From Zestomonas insulae (lineage in GTDB: Bacteria > Pseudomonadota > Gammaproteobacteria > Pseudomonadales > Pseudomonadaceae): DNA of 64,000 bases. How positions within the stretch are numbered: the stretch's first letter is position 1; each line of letters starts with the position of its first letter. The stretch spans positions 1 through 64,000 of the forward strand of contig NZ_JAFEUP010000008.1 of NCBI RefSeq assembly GCF_016901015.1, in the 5' to 3' direction. The notes under the pieces were generated by a model that was given only the letters and a program-made list of their open reading frames with translations, was not told where the DNA came from and ran no database searches. The position numbers and the translations under genes are program-made. Shown in pieces: positions 36,006 through 46,223 of the stretch.

Positions 36006-38030
36006 TCACGAGGAAAAATTGAGCATGCGCGGGGGCGGCTCGTCGGCCGCTGGCGGCTGACTGGCCGGCGCCGGCGCGGGACGCTCGCCGGCCATGGCGC
36101 TGTCGCCGATGCCGGGGCGTAGCGGCGCCTTGATCGCGAGGCCGGCACCGCTGCCGGGGCTGCCGCCGGAGTTGAGCTTGAGCAGGGCGCCGACCAGGGT
36201 GATGCCGCTGGCGTCTAGCTTGATGAAGGTGCCGCCGACCTTCAGGGTCAGTTCGCTGCCGGCATCGAGGACCAGCTTCTGCCCGGCCTTCAGGTGGATT
36301 TCCTGGCCGGCGTCGACGAACTGGCCGGCACCCAGCTTGAGGTGCTGGCTGCCGCTGACGGCGAGGTGGTCGTCGGCGCGCAGCTCGACCTTGCGATCGC
36401 CGTGGGTGGTGCGGTGTTCTTCGGCCTGCAGTTCGGTGTAGCTGTTGGCTTGCACCGTGTCGTGGCGCTCATGGCCGACGCGAATCTTCTGGTCGTGCTC
36501 GATGTTCTCGTCCCAGTCGCGCTGCGCGTGCAGGTAGATCTGCTCCTGGCCCTGGCGGTCCTCGATGCGCAGTTCGTTGTAACCGCCGCCGCCGGGCGAA
36601 CTCAGCGTCTTGAACACGCTGCGAGTCTTGTGCGCAGGCAGTTCGTAAGGCGGTACGTGCTCGGCGTGGTACAGGCAGCCGCTGATCAGCGGCTGATCCG
36701 GATCGCCCTCAAGGAAGCTGACCAGCACCTCCATGCCGACCCGCGGAATCGCCACGCCGCCATAGCGGTCGCCGGCCCAGGACGAGGACACGCGCAGCCA
36801 GCAACTGGTCTGGTCATCCGCGCGGCCGTGGCGGTCCCAGTGGAACTGCACCTTGACCCGGCCGTGGGCGTCGCAGTGGATTTCCTCACCGGCCGGACCG
36901 CTGACCACCGCGGTCTGGCTGCCCAGCACGCGTGGTTTCGGATGCGCCAGTGCCGGGCGGAACGGCACGTCCCAGGGCGCGGCGCGGAAGTGGTTGCGAT
37001 AGCCCTGCTGGAAACCGTCCTGGGCACTGACCTGGCTGGGGATCGCCTCTTCCAGCACCTGCGGCTGCTTACCTTCATGCAGCACTTCGTGGAGCAGCCA
37101 CAACTGGTTCCAGGCGGCGCGCGGGTGAGCGTCGAGTTGCAGAAAATGACCGCTGCGCAGCAGCGGCTGATCGCTGTCGCCTTCGGCCAACTGGTAATCC
37201 GCGCGATGGCGTTCCAGGGCACGACGGGCCAAGTGTTTGCCGCGGGCGCGGTCAGTGAAGCGCGCAGGGTAGTCGTAGTCCTCCAGGTCCGGTTGCAGGT
37301 TGGCGCTGGCGGCGCTTTCCATCAGCAGGCGCGGTTGCAGGAAGTCGTAGTCGCGGCGGCTGACGCGGTTGCTGCGGATCGCCAGGCGCAGGCCGAAGCG
37401 CTTGATCACCGGCTGGTCGGCGACCAGGCCGCTGTCCTGCTGGTAGCGGTCCGGCACCAGCTTGGGGAACACCGTCTGGTCGTCGCCGAACACCAGCAGG
37501 TGGGCGTCTGCCTGATGCTGGAAGTGGTAATGAATGCCTTCCTCTTCGCACAGGCGCTGGAGGAAGTGCAGGTCGGATTCGTCGTACTGCACGCAGTACT
37601 CGCGGGCCGGGTAGGCCGTGCCGAGTTGGAAGCGGTAGGCGTCGGCGAAGATGCCGTGCTCTTCGAGCAGTTTGGCGAGGATCTGCGGCACGCTCAGGCG
37701 CTGGAAGATGCGCTGGTTGCTGCGATGCGCGAGGTAGGCCAGTTGGGGCTCGAGGCGCAGCTGGTAACGGGTCAGGCGGCGGCCGCTCTCGCCCTGGGCA
37801 ATCTGCTGGATCAGGCCGTGGATGCCGCTGCCGTCGGCCGACAGGGCGAGGAAGGCCGGCTGGTGCAGCCAGGCTTGCAGGTCCAGGTCGGCGCGTTCGC
37901 TGACCAGTTCGATGTCGAAGCGGAACGGGCTGTTGAGCGCTTCGCGGCCGTGGAAGGCGAGTACCTGCAAATCGTGCTCGCGGCCGGGCAGCCGCAGGCT
38001 GAATTGCGCTTGGTTGGCGGGAGAGAACAT
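36006..38030 (-). CDS. vgrG: T6SS spike protein VgrG (TssI)
   Basis: A 674-residue spike protein that forms a trimer at the tip of the type VI secretion tube. The N-terminal gp27-like base starts MFSPANQAQFSLRLPGREHDL. The OB-fold gp5-like part has HCDAHGRVKVQFHWDRHG and CWLRVSSSWAGDRYGGVAIPR, which are VgrG hallmarks. A beta-helical needle (DAGQEIHLKAGQKLVLDAG) follows, and the end is a proline-rich tail (SQPPAADEPPPRM) that may bind PAAR or effector. No extra C-terminal enzymatic domain is fused. Start ATG 38030 with GAGGAA upstream. It is an orphan VgrG; no core T6SS genes lie in the window. Confidence 0.93.
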   Translation of the reverse strand: MFSPANQAQFSLRLPGREHDLQVLAFHGREALNSPFRFDIELVSERADLDLQAWLHQPAFLALSADGSGIHGLIQQIAQGESGRRLTRYQLRLEPQLAYLAHRSNQRIFQRLSVPQILAKLLEEHGIFADAYRFQLGTAYPAREYCVQYDESDLHFLQRLCEEEGIHYHFQHQADAHLLVFGDDQTVFPKLVPDRYQQDSGLVADQPVIKRFGLRLAIRSNRVSRRDYDFLQPRLLMESAASANLQPDLEDYDYPARFTDRARGKHLARRALERHRADYQLAEGDSDQPLLRSGHFLQLDAHPRAAWNQLWLLHEVLHEGKQPQVLEEAIPSQVSAQDGFQQGYRNHFRAAPWDVPFRPALAHPKPRVLGSQTAVVSGPAGEEIHCDAHGRVKVQFHWDRHGRADDQTSCWLRVSSSWAGDRYGGVAIPRVGMEVLVSFLEGDPDQPLISGCLYHAEHVPPYELPAHKTRSVFKTLSSPGGGGYNELRIEDRQGQEQIYLHAQRDWDENIEHDQKIRVGHERHDTVQANSYTELQAEEHRTTHGDRKVELRADDHLAVSGSQHLKLGAGQFVDAGQEIHLKAGQKLVLDAGSELTLKVGGTFIKLDASGITLVGALLKLNSGGSPGSGAGLAIKAPLRPGIGDSAMAGERPAPAPASQPPAADEPPPRMLNFSS

Positions 38031-38094
38031 CCGTGTTCCTCGAGGGTGGCGGGGAGCAACCTCGGCCGGACGGGCCGACCGAGGTCATGACGGC

Positions 38095-38613
38095 TTAGGC
38101 GCTGATCGGCGAGCGCCAGTCGTCGGAGCCGGAAGTGCCGGAGATCTCGTGGGTCCAGACGATCTTGCGGTAGGTGAAGTAGACGTCTTCCAGGTGGGTG
38201 AAGTGCGCCTGGTTGGGGTCCTGGCAGTTGGGCATGCGCGACTGCACGTCGACGATCACCGCGTCTTCCAGCTGGATGGTGAAGTAGTGCTCCTGGGTGC
38301 CGGTGGCCGAGGTGCGGTACCACTGCAGGGTGCACTTGTTCAGGCGTTCGCCGGAGGTGAGGGCGTTGAAGATCAGCGGCGACGACTTGTCGAACACCTT
38401 GCTGATCATCAGCGGCTTGTGCACGCGCTGGCCGGTCGGCTGGCCGGACTGCGGGTCACGCGGGATGATCACCTGGTGGTTGAAGGCCTGGACCAGGATC
38501 TGGTCTTCGTGGCCTTCCTGGAAGATGTTGCCGACCGAGTCTTCGGTGAAGGTGCCGGCGGTGATCAGGCCTTGCTTGGTGCCTTCGAGGGCCAGGTACG
38601 CGGGTGTTGGCAT
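38095..38613 (-). CDS. hcp: T6SS tube protein Hcp (TssD)
   Basis: A 172-residue Hcp that polymerises as hexamers into the inner tube and can chaperone effectors. Typical sequence is MPTPAYLALEGTKQGLITAG, VQAFNHQVIIPRDPQSG, HKPLMISKVFDKSSPL and EDVYFTYRKIVWTHE. It lies 64 bases upstream of vgrG on the same strand and probably heads the operon. ATG at 38613 has AAGGAGAG six bases upstream. Length is usual. Confidence 0.93.
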   Translation of the reverse strand: MPTPAYLALEGTKQGLITAGTFTEDSVGNIFQEGHEDQILVQAFNHQVIIPRDPQSGQPTGQRVHKPLMISKVFDKSSPLIFNALTSGERLNKCTLQWYRTSATGTQEHYFTIQLEDAVIVDVQSRMPNCQDPNQAHFTHLEDVYFTYRKIVWTHEISGTSGSDDWRSPISA

Positions 38614-38788
38614 GGGTGCTCTCCTTGCGGGGGTTCATGGACCTTCTGGTCCGGAGCCGAAGCGTTAACAAGGAGCGTGCCAGTCAATTTTATTGCAGGA
38701 ATATCAATGCGTTAGCTGTTTTGTTAGACGGCCTGGCGGCGGCCAACTGCGCCAGCGTTGGCGCAGTGCGCGGGCAAGCGTTGCGCAA

Positions 38789-40228
38789 TTACTCGTGCCA
38801 AGCGCGGCCATGCCGCTCGAGCAGGCCGTGGGCCTGCTCCGGGCCGCTGGAGCCGGCCGGGTAGGGGCGCGGGCTCTGATAGTACTCGTGCCAGCCGCGC
38901 AGGATCGGGTCGATCCAGCTCCACGCCGCCTCGACTTCGTCGCGGCGCATGAACAGCGTCGAGTCGCCCTCGATCACGTCGAGCAGCAGGCGCTCGTAGG
39001 CGTCCCAGCGGCGCTTCTGCTGGAAGGCCTGGGCCAGGTTGAGGTCGAGTTCCACCGGCTCCAGGCGCATGCCCTTGCCCGGCGCCTTGGCCATCAGTTG
39101 CAGGCTGATGCGTTCTTCCGGCTGCAGGCGGATCAGCAGGCAGTTGGCTTCGCCGCCATTGAACAGTCGATGCGGCACTGGCTTGAACTGGATGACGATC
39201 TCCGAGCTCTTCTTTGCCAGGCGCTTACCGGTGCGCAGGTAGAACGGCACGCCGGCCCAGCGCCAGTTGTCGATCTCGGCATGCAGGGCGACGAAGGTTT
39301 CCGTGTCGCTGTCGTTGTCGACGTTCTTCTCGAAGTAGTAGGCCGGTACTTCCTGGCCGCCGATCTTGCCGGCGACGTACTGGCCACGCACCGTGGTGTC
39401 CTGCACGTCGAGGCCGTGGATCGGCTTGAGCGCCTGCAGCACCTTGAGCTTCTCGTCGCGCACCGCTTCGGCGTCGAAGCGCACCGGCGCCTCCATGGCG
39501 ACCAGGCAGAGCAGCTGCAGCAGGTGGTTCTGCAGCATGTCGCGCATCGCCCCGGAGCGGTCGTAGTAGGCGCCACGGTTCTCCACGCCGAGGGTTTCGC
39601 ACACGCTGATCTGCACGTGGTCGATGTGCCCGGCGCGCCAGATCGGCTCGAACAGCGCGTTGGCGAAGCGCAGCGCCATGAGGTTCTGCACGGTTTCCTT
39701 GCCCAGGTAGTGGTCGATGCGGAACACCCGCGACTCATCGAACACCGCGCCGATCGCCGCGTTGATCGCCTTCGCCGAATCCAGCGAGTGGCCGATCGGT
39801 TTCTCCAGCACGATGCGCGACAACGGGCCGGCCAGGCCGGCGGTCGCCAGGTGCGCGGCGATGTCCTCGAACAGGTCCGGTGCGGTGGCCAGGTAGTACA
39901 CCTGCACTCGCTCGTGGCTATCCAGGCGCTTGGCCAGACGGCCGAAGTCGGCGCTCTGCGAGACGTCCATGGCGAAGTAGTCGAGGCGCTCGGCGAAGCT
40001 CTGCCAGGTCGCCGTGTCGAAATCGGCGCGGGCCACCTGGGCGCGGCACCGGCGTTCGGCCAGGGACTGGTAGTCGGCACGGCTGAGCGGTTGGCGGGCG
40101 AGGGCGAGGATGCGTGTCTGCGCCGCCAGGCGGCCGTCACGGTGCAGGTGATAGAGCGCTGGCAGCAGCTTGTGCAAGGCCAGGTCGCCGGTACCACCGA
40201 AGACCAGCATGTCGCAGGGAACGGTCAA
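38789..40228 (-). CDS. zwf: Glucose-6-phosphate 1-dehydrogenase
   Basis: A 479-residue enzyme oxidising glucose-6-phosphate to 6-phosphogluconolactone with NADP+, feeding the Entner-Doudoroff pathway. The nucleotide-binding loop FGGTGDLALHKLLPALY is at residues 10-26 and the substrate and active-site stretch RIDHYLGKETVQN is near 180. It is the PA5439-type paralogue. The start is taken as TTG at 40228 because GGAG sits seven bases upstream; the ATG six codons later (40210) has no ribosome site. It is divergent from hexR over a HexR-like operator. Confidence 0.93.
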   Translation of the reverse strand: MTVPCDMLVFGGTGDLALHKLLPALYHLHRDGRLAAQTRILALARQPLSRADYQSLAERRCRAQVARADFDTATWQSFAERLDYFAMDVSQSADFGRLAKRLDSHERVQVYYLATAPDLFEDIAAHLATAGLAGPLSRIVLEKPIGHSLDSAKAINAAIGAVFDESRVFRIDHYLGKETVQNLMALRFANALFEPIWRAGHIDHVQISVCETLGVENRGAYYDRSGAMRDMLQNHLLQLLCLVAMEAPVRFDAEAVRDEKLKVLQALKPIHGLDVQDTTVRGQYVAGKIGGQEVPAYYFEKNVDNDSDTETFVALHAEIDNWRWAGVPFYLRTGKRLAKKSSEIVIQFKPVPHRLFNGGEANCLLIRLQPEERISLQLMAKAPGKGMRLEPVELDLNLAQAFQQKRRWDAYERLLLDVIEGDSTLFMRRDEVEAAWSWIDPILRGWHEYYQSPRPYPAGSSGPEQAHGLLERHGRAWHE

Positions 40229-40271
40229 AACACTCTCCGGACAGGGTTTAGCTGAGCGCCGGGCGCACTTA

Positions 40272-40286
40272 TGTAGTATAACTACA
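40272..40286. promoter_or_regulatory. HexR-like operator between zwf and hexR
   Basis: TGTAGTATAACTACA is an inverted repeat (TGTAGT-N3-ACTACA). Read on the minus strand with flanks it is TTGTAGTTATACTACAT, close to the HexR consensus TTGT-N7/8-ACAA reported for Pseudomonas. It lies 44 bases upstream of the zwf start, where HexR would block zwf and its own gene until KDPG binds. Confidence 0.75.
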
Positions 40287-40384
40287 AGCGCACTACAACC
40301 CGGCAAGTGCCGATCATAACCGAGTCCGTGTCGCATGGAGCCTCATTCGGTCTGTCCGTCACCCTTGATTGAGAGTCTGCCTTC

Positions 40385-41251
40385 GTGAATCTGTTGCAGC
40401 ACATCGCCCAGTCGCGTCACCTGTTACGCAAATCGGAACTCAAGGTTGCCGATCATGTGCTGCTCGATCCGGCCGCCGTGATGCACAGTTCGATGGCCGA
40501 TCTGGCGCATAACGTCGGCATCAGCGAGCCGACCATCGTGCGCTTCTGTCGTGCCATCGGCTGCAGCGGCTTCCAGGACCTCAAGCTGAAGCTGGCGCAG
40601 AGCCTGGCCGCCGGCGCGAGCTTCGGCCAGTTTGCGATCAACGAGAACGATTCGGTCGCCGACTTCAGCCTGAAGATCTTCGACACCACCCTGCACACGC
40701 TGATCGAGGTGCGCGAGAAGCTCGACCCCGAGGCGCTGCAGCGCGCCATCGGCGCCTGTGCCCAGGCGCAGCGCATCGAGTTCTACGGCTTCGGTGCCTC
40801 CGGGGCGGTGGCCGCCGACGCGCAGCACAAGTTCTTCCGCCTGCTGCTGACCGCGGCGGCCTACTCCGACCCGCACATGCAGGCGATGTCGGCGGTGACC
40901 CTCAAGCCGACCGACGTGGCGGTGTGCATCTCGCAGTCCGGGCGTTCCAAGGACCTGCTGATCACCGCCAACCTGGTGCGCGAAGCCGGCGCCACGCTGA
41001 TCACCCTGTGCCCGAGCCAGACCCCGTTGGCCGACTTGGCCACCGTCAACCTGGCCATCGACGTGCAGGAAGACACCGAGATCTACACCCCGCTGACCTC
41101 GCGCATCGCCCACCTGGTGGTCATCGATGTGCTGGCGATGGGCGTGGCCATGGCCCGCGGGCCGACCCTGGTCAACCACCTGAAGAGCGTCAAGCGCAGT
41201 CTGCGCAGCCTGCGCCTGTCGCCGAAGACGGTGAAGGTCGTCGAAGACTGA
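40385..41251 (+). CDS. hexR: HexR, RpiR-family regulator of glucose metabolism
   Basis: A 288-residue repressor. An RpiR-type helix-turn-helix (about 20-75) contains SSMADLAHNVGISEPTIVRF, and a SIS sugar-phosphate-binding domain (about 120-260) has FYGFGASG and VAVCISQSGRSKDL. HexR senses KDPG and controls zwf, eda and related genes. The start codon is GTG at 40385; upstream sequence has TGAGAGTCTGCC. Divergent from zwf as at PA5438/PA5439. Confidence 0.92.
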   Translation: MNLLQHIAQSRHLLRKSELKVADHVLLDPAAVMHSSMADLAHNVGISEPTIVRFCRAIGCSGFQDLKLKLAQSLAAGASFGQFAINENDSVADFSLKIFDTTLHTLIEVREKLDPEALQRAIGACAQAQRIEFYGFGASGAVAADAQHKFFRLLLTAAAYSDPHMQAMSAVTLKPTDVAVCISQSGRSKDLLITANLVREAGATLITLCPSQTPLADLATVNLAIDVQEDTEIYTPLTSRIAHLVVIDVLAMGVAMARGPTLVNHLKSVKRSLRSLRLSPKTVKVVED

Positions 41252-41338
41252 CACCGCGGATTCATCCGCCTGCCGTCAAAGCGTCATCTCGGCCGCCCAT
41301 GCTGAGGCTCCCCCGCCCTTGCACCTGGGAGAGCCGAG

Positions 41339-41551
41339 ATGAACCGCCAGACCAGCGAATCGAACAGCGCCAGCAAGACCCGTCGCCAGCAGGAAGACCT
41401 GCGCCGCATGGCGTTCCGCCGCGCCATCGAGGCCTACGCCGAGCAGCGCCAGTTGCAGCACGAACTGGCCGCCTACCCGGAGCTGGTGGCCGCCGACTAC
41501 CTTATTGCAGCGCACTCGCGCTTCCGGCGAAGCGCGCAGCCAGCGCGTTGA
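41339..41551 (+). CDS. Small conserved Pseudomonas protein (PA3496-like?)
   Basis: A 70-residue basic protein (MNRQTSESNSASKTRRQQED, then RRMAFRRAIEAYAEQRQLQH) with a helix-rich middle. It reminds me of a small Pseudomonas family annotated as putative envelope integrity proteins near PA3496, but I cannot verify that. GGAG sits eleven bases before the ATG. Its last 50 bases overlap the 3' end of the converging LysR gene, so the two stops cross; this is unusual but both frames look real. Confidence 0.5.
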   Translation: MNRQTSESNSASKTRRQQEDLRRMAFRRAIEAYAEQRQLQHELAAYPELVAADYLIAAHSRFRRSAQPAR

Positions 41552-42455
41552 TCGCCGAACGTTCCTCGCGGATGAAGCTGTGGAAGGCCGCGGCAACCGG
41601 CGACAGGCGCTTGCCGCGGCCATAGACCACGCACCAGCTGCGCTGCAGCGGCAGCTCTTCCACCGGCAGCTCGCGCAGCACGCCGAGCGCCAGCTCCTGG
41701 CGCACCGCATGACGCGGCAGCAGCGCCACGCCGAGCCCGGCCAACACACCTTCCACCTGCGCCTCGCTGGAGCCGACTTCCATGGTCTGGGCGAAGTGCG
41801 CGCGTTTCTGGTGGGCGTATTCCTCGCAGGCCTTGCGCGTGCCGGAGCCGGTCTCGCGGATCAGCAGCGGATAGGCGCCGAGGTCGGCCAGGCGCAAGGT
41901 GTCGCGCTGGCACAGTGGATGCTCCGGCGGCGCCACGGCGACAATCGGGTTGGTGAGGAAAGGGAAGAATTCCAGCGACAGCTCGCTCGGCACCTGCGAC
42001 ATGATCAGCAGGTCGTCGCGGTTCACCGACAGGCGGCGCACCGCCTGGGCGTGGTTGACCACGGTGAGCTGCAGGCTGACCTCCGGGTGCTGCTGGCGGA
42101 AGGCGGCGAACAGGTGCGGCACGAAGTACTTGGCGCTCGACTCGATGGCTAGGTTGAGCTGGCCCTGCAGCGAACCCTGCAGATCGGAGAGCTGCATGTC
42201 GAGGCTTTCCAGGCGGCCGAAGATGTCGGCGCTGGCCTTGAGCAGCGCCTCGGCGGCGTCGGTGAGGTACAGCTTCTTGCCGACGTACTCGAACAACGGC
42301 TGGCCGACCAGCTCCTCGAGCTGGCGAATCTGCAGGCTGACCGCCGGCTGGGTGAGCGACATTTCTTCTGCGGCGCGACTGTAGGAGCGGCTGTCGCACA
42401 CCGCGCGAAACACCTGCATTTGGCGCAATGTCATGCGCATCAATGACTTACGCAT
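41502..42455 (-). CDS. pycR: LysR-family regulator of pyruvate carboxylase (PycR-like)
   Basis: A 317-residue LysR activator. The N-terminal HTH (about 8-65) has MRMTLRQMQVFRAVCDS and SLTQPAVSLQIRQLEELVG, then a substrate-binding domain (about 95-300). It is divergently placed from pycA-pycB, like PA5437, the PycR of P. aeruginosa reported to affect pyruvate carboxylase genes and lung infection. ATG at 42455 with GGTGATCG upstream; the ATG five codons later is possible. A T-N11-A palindrome lies in the intergenic region. Confidence 0.83.
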   Translation of the reverse strand: MRKSLMRMTLRQMQVFRAVCDSRSYSRAAEEMSLTQPAVSLQIRQLEELVGQPLFEYVGKKLYLTDAAEALLKASADIFGRLESLDMQLSDLQGSLQGQLNLAIESSAKYFVPHLFAAFRQQHPEVSLQLTVVNHAQAVRRLSVNRDDLLIMSQVPSELSLEFFPFLTNPIVAVAPPEHPLCQRDTLRLADLGAYPLLIRETGSGTRKACEEYAHQKRAHFAQTMEVGSSEAQVEGVLAGLGVALLPRHAVRQELALGVLRELPVEELPLQRSWCVVYGRGKRLSPVAAAFHSFIREERSAINALAARFAGSASALQ

Positions 42456-42499
42456 TCGATCACCGTTCTTGCGGTTGCTGAAGTCTCAACTATAAGTTG

Positions 42500-42512
42500 T
42501 AGCTAATAGCTA
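42500..42512. promoter_or_regulatory. LysR-type T-N11-A box, candidate PycR site
   Basis: TAGCTAATAGCTA is a palindrome with arms of six bases around one base and fits the T-N11-A motif of LysR operators. It lies in an A+T-rich stretch between pycR (start 42455) and pycA (start 42646). Confidence 0.55.
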
Positions 42513-42645
42513 ACCCAACAAATATTGATTTTAGTTAATCCGCTCACGGCGCTACGGTTAAGGCGTGATCGGGCGTTGCGCTGCGATCCCGCGTCGAGCG
42601 GTCCACCGACCGCTTGCCCGTTCATCAGGCTGAGGGAAACCTGCC

Positions 42646-44061
<1,416 letters not shown>

Positions 44062-44074
44062 GGGGAGAATTCTG

Positions 44075-45895
44075 ATGAGCAATACTCTTAACCAGAAAAG
44101 AATCACGGTCACCGATACCATCCTGCGCGATGCCCACCAGTCGCTGCTGGCCACCCGCATGCGCACCGAGGACATGCTGCCGATCTGCCCGAAGCTCGAC
44201 CAGGTCGGCTACTGGTCGCTGGAAGTGTGGGGCGGCGCGACCTTCGACGCCTGCGTGCGCTTCCTCAAGGAAGATCCGTGGGAGCGCCTGCGCAAGCTGA
44301 AAGCCGCGCTGCCGAACACCCGCCTGCAGATGCTCCTGCGCGGCCAGAACCTGCTCGGCTACCGCCACTACAGCGACGACGTGGTGCGCGCCTTCGTCGC
44401 CAAGGCGGCGGTCAACGGCATCGACGTGTTCCGCATCTTCGACGCGATGAACGACGTGCGTAACCTGCGCGTCTCCATCGAGGCGGTGAAGGCCGCCGGC
44501 AAGCACGCCCAGGGCACCATCGCCTACACCACCAGCCCGGTGCACACCATCGACGCCTTCGTCGCCCAGGGTCGGGCGATGGCCGACATGGGTGTCGACT
44601 CGATCGCCATCAAGGACATGGCCGGCCTGCTCACCCCGCACGCCACCGGCGAGCTGGTCAAGGCGCTGAAAGACAACCTGTCGCTCGACGTGGTGGTGCA
44701 CTCGCACGACACCGCCGGCGTGGCCAGCATGTGCCAGCTGAAGGGCATCGAGAACGGCGCCGATCGCATCGACACCGCCATCTCCAGCATGGCCTGGGGC
44801 ACCAGCCACCCGGGCACCGAGTCGATGGTCGCCGCGCTGCGCGGCACGCCGTATGACACCGGCCTCGACCTCGAGCTGCTGCAGGAGATCGGTCTGTACT
44901 TCTACGCGGTGCGCAAGAAGTACCACCAGTTCGAGAGCGCCTTCACCGGCGTCGACACCCGCGTGCAGGTGAACCAGGTGCCGGGCGGGATGATTTCCAA
45001 CCTCGCCAACCAGCTCAAAGAGCAGGGCGCGCTGAACCGCATGGACGAAGTGATGGCGGAGATCCCACGGGTACGCGCCGATCTCGGCTTCCCGCCGCTG
45101 GTCACCCCGACTTCGCAGATCGTCGGCACCCAGGCGTTCTTCAACGTGCTGGCCGGCGAGCGCTACAAGACCATCACCAACGAGGTGAAGCTGTACCTGC
45201 AGGGCCGCTACGGCAAGGCGCCGGGCGAGGTCAGCGAGCAGCTGCGCCGCCAGGCGATCGGCAGCGAGGAAATCATCGACGTGCGCCCGGCCGACCTGCT
45301 CAAGCCGGAGCTGGCCAAGCTGCGCGGCGAGATCGGCGCGCTGGCCAAGTCCGAAGAAGACGTGCTGACCTACGCGATGTTCCCGGACATCGGCCGCAAG
45401 TTCCTCGAGGAGCGTGAAGCCGGCACCCTGAAACCGGAAGAGCTGCTGCCGATCCCCGACGGCAACGGCGTGGCCAAGGCCGGCGGCGAAGGCGTGCCGA
45501 CCGAGTTCGTCATCGACGTGCACGGCGAGACCTACCGCGTCGACATCACCGGTGTTGGCCTCAAGGGCGAAGGCAAACGGCACTTCTACCTGTCGATCGA
45601 CGGCATGCCGGAAGAGGTGGTGTTCGAGCCGCTCAACGAGTTCGTCGGTGGCGGCGGCAGCAAGCGCAAGCAGGCCAGCGCGCCGGGCGACGTCAGCACC
45701 ACCATGCCGGGCAACATCGTCGACGTACTGGTTAAGGAAGGCGACACGGTGAAAGCCGGTCAGGCCGTGCTGATCACCGAAGCGATGAAGATGGAAACCG
45801 AAGTGCAGGCGCCGATCGCCGGCACCGTGAAAGCGGTGCACGTGGCCAAGGGCGACCGCGTCAACCCGGGCGAAGTGCTGATCGAAATCGCCTGA
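44075..45895 (+). CDS. pycB: Pyruvate carboxylase subunit B (OadA-type, biotin carrier)
   Basis: A 606-residue protein. The carboxyltransferase domain (about 8-300) opens with TDTILRDAHQSLLATR and has VVHSHDTAGVA, HPGTESMVAAL and VPGGMISNL, binding metal and pyruvate. The C-terminal biotinyl domain (about 535-606) carries the attachment Lys in EAMKMETEV. It transfers the carboxyl group from biotin to pyruvate. ATG at 44075 with GGGGAG ten bases upstream. Such subunits resemble oxaloacetate decarboxylase alpha chain (OadA), but without the beta and gamma pumps and next to pycA it is pyruvate carboxylase, as at PA5435. Confidence 0.93.
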   Translation: MSNTLNQKRITVTDTILRDAHQSLLATRMRTEDMLPICPKLDQVGYWSLEVWGGATFDACVRFLKEDPWERLRKLKAALPNTRLQMLLRGQNLLGYRHYSDDVVRAFVAKAAVNGIDVFRIFDAMNDVRNLRVSIEAVKAAGKHAQGTIAYTTSPVHTIDAFVAQGRAMADMGVDSIAIKDMAGLLTPHATGELVKALKDNLSLDVVVHSHDTAGVASMCQLKGIENGADRIDTAISSMAWGTSHPGTESMVAALRGTPYDTGLDLELLQEIGLYFYAVRKKYHQFESAFTGVDTRVQVNQVPGGMISNLANQLKEQGALNRMDEVMAEIPRVRADLGFPPLVTPTSQIVGTQAFFNVLAGERYKTITNEVKLYLQGRYGKAPGEVSEQLRRQAIGSEEIIDVRPADLLKPELAKLRGEIGALAKSEEDVLTYAMFPDIGRKFLEEREAGTLKPEELLPIPDGNGVAKAGGEGVPTEFVIDVHGETYRVDITGVGLKGEGKRHFYLSIDGMPEEVVFEPLNEFVGGGGSKRKQASAPGDVSTTMPGNIVDVLVKEGDTVKAGQAVLITEAMKMETEVQAPIAGTVKAVHVAKGDRVNPGEVLIEIA

Positions 45896-45919
45896 CCGGG
45901 CAACGAGCAAGTCCCATTG

Positions 45920-45945
45920 GGGGAGCCGCAAGGCTCCCCTTTTTT
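45920..45945 (+). terminator. Rho-independent terminator after pycB
   Basis: GGGGAGCC (45920-45927), loop GCAA, GGCTCCCC (45932-45939), then six T bases. A textbook terminator for the pycAB operon. Confidence 0.93.
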
Positions 45946-46010
45946 ATGGGCAGGGGTTTGCCGGGGGACCCTTGCTGCGGCGATCCAGGGATGCACCGGT
46001 GCTGCATCGT

Positions 46011-46183
46011 TCGCGAATGAATTCGCTCCTACAGGGTGGCACGGGCGTTGGTGCGCAAATGTAGGATGGGTTGAGGTGCGTAGCGCCGATACCCATCAAG
46101 ATGTTGTCGATGGGTATCGCTGCGCTCAACCTAGGCGGCCCACCCATCCTACGGTGTTGCTGTAGGAGCGAATTCATTCGCGA
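46011..46183. repeat. REP-like arms flanking a second palindrome (everted order)
   Basis: TCGCGAATGAATTCGCTCCT plus ACA (46011-46033) and its reverse complement (46161-46183) face the opposite way to the pairs at 14205 and 16771: here the TGTAGG ends point inward. The space between contains the GTAGGATGGG palindrome (46061-46152). The 328 bases between pycB and the autotransporter hold, apart from the terminator, little else. Confidence 0.75.
46061..46152. repeat. Long interrupted palindrome GTAGGATGGG...CCCATCCTAC
   Basis: GTAGGATGGGTTGAGGTGCG at 46061 and the mirror CCCATCCTAC ending at 46152 form a long imperfect hairpin. It contains an inner hairpin GATACCCATC / GATGGGTATC (46088-46118). 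This type of repeat occurs in Pseudomonas intergenic DNA; function unknown. Confidence 0.65.
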
Positions 46184-46223
46184 GGGCGGGTCGCTAACGG
46201 CTTACGCCAGCCCGGAGGCCGAC

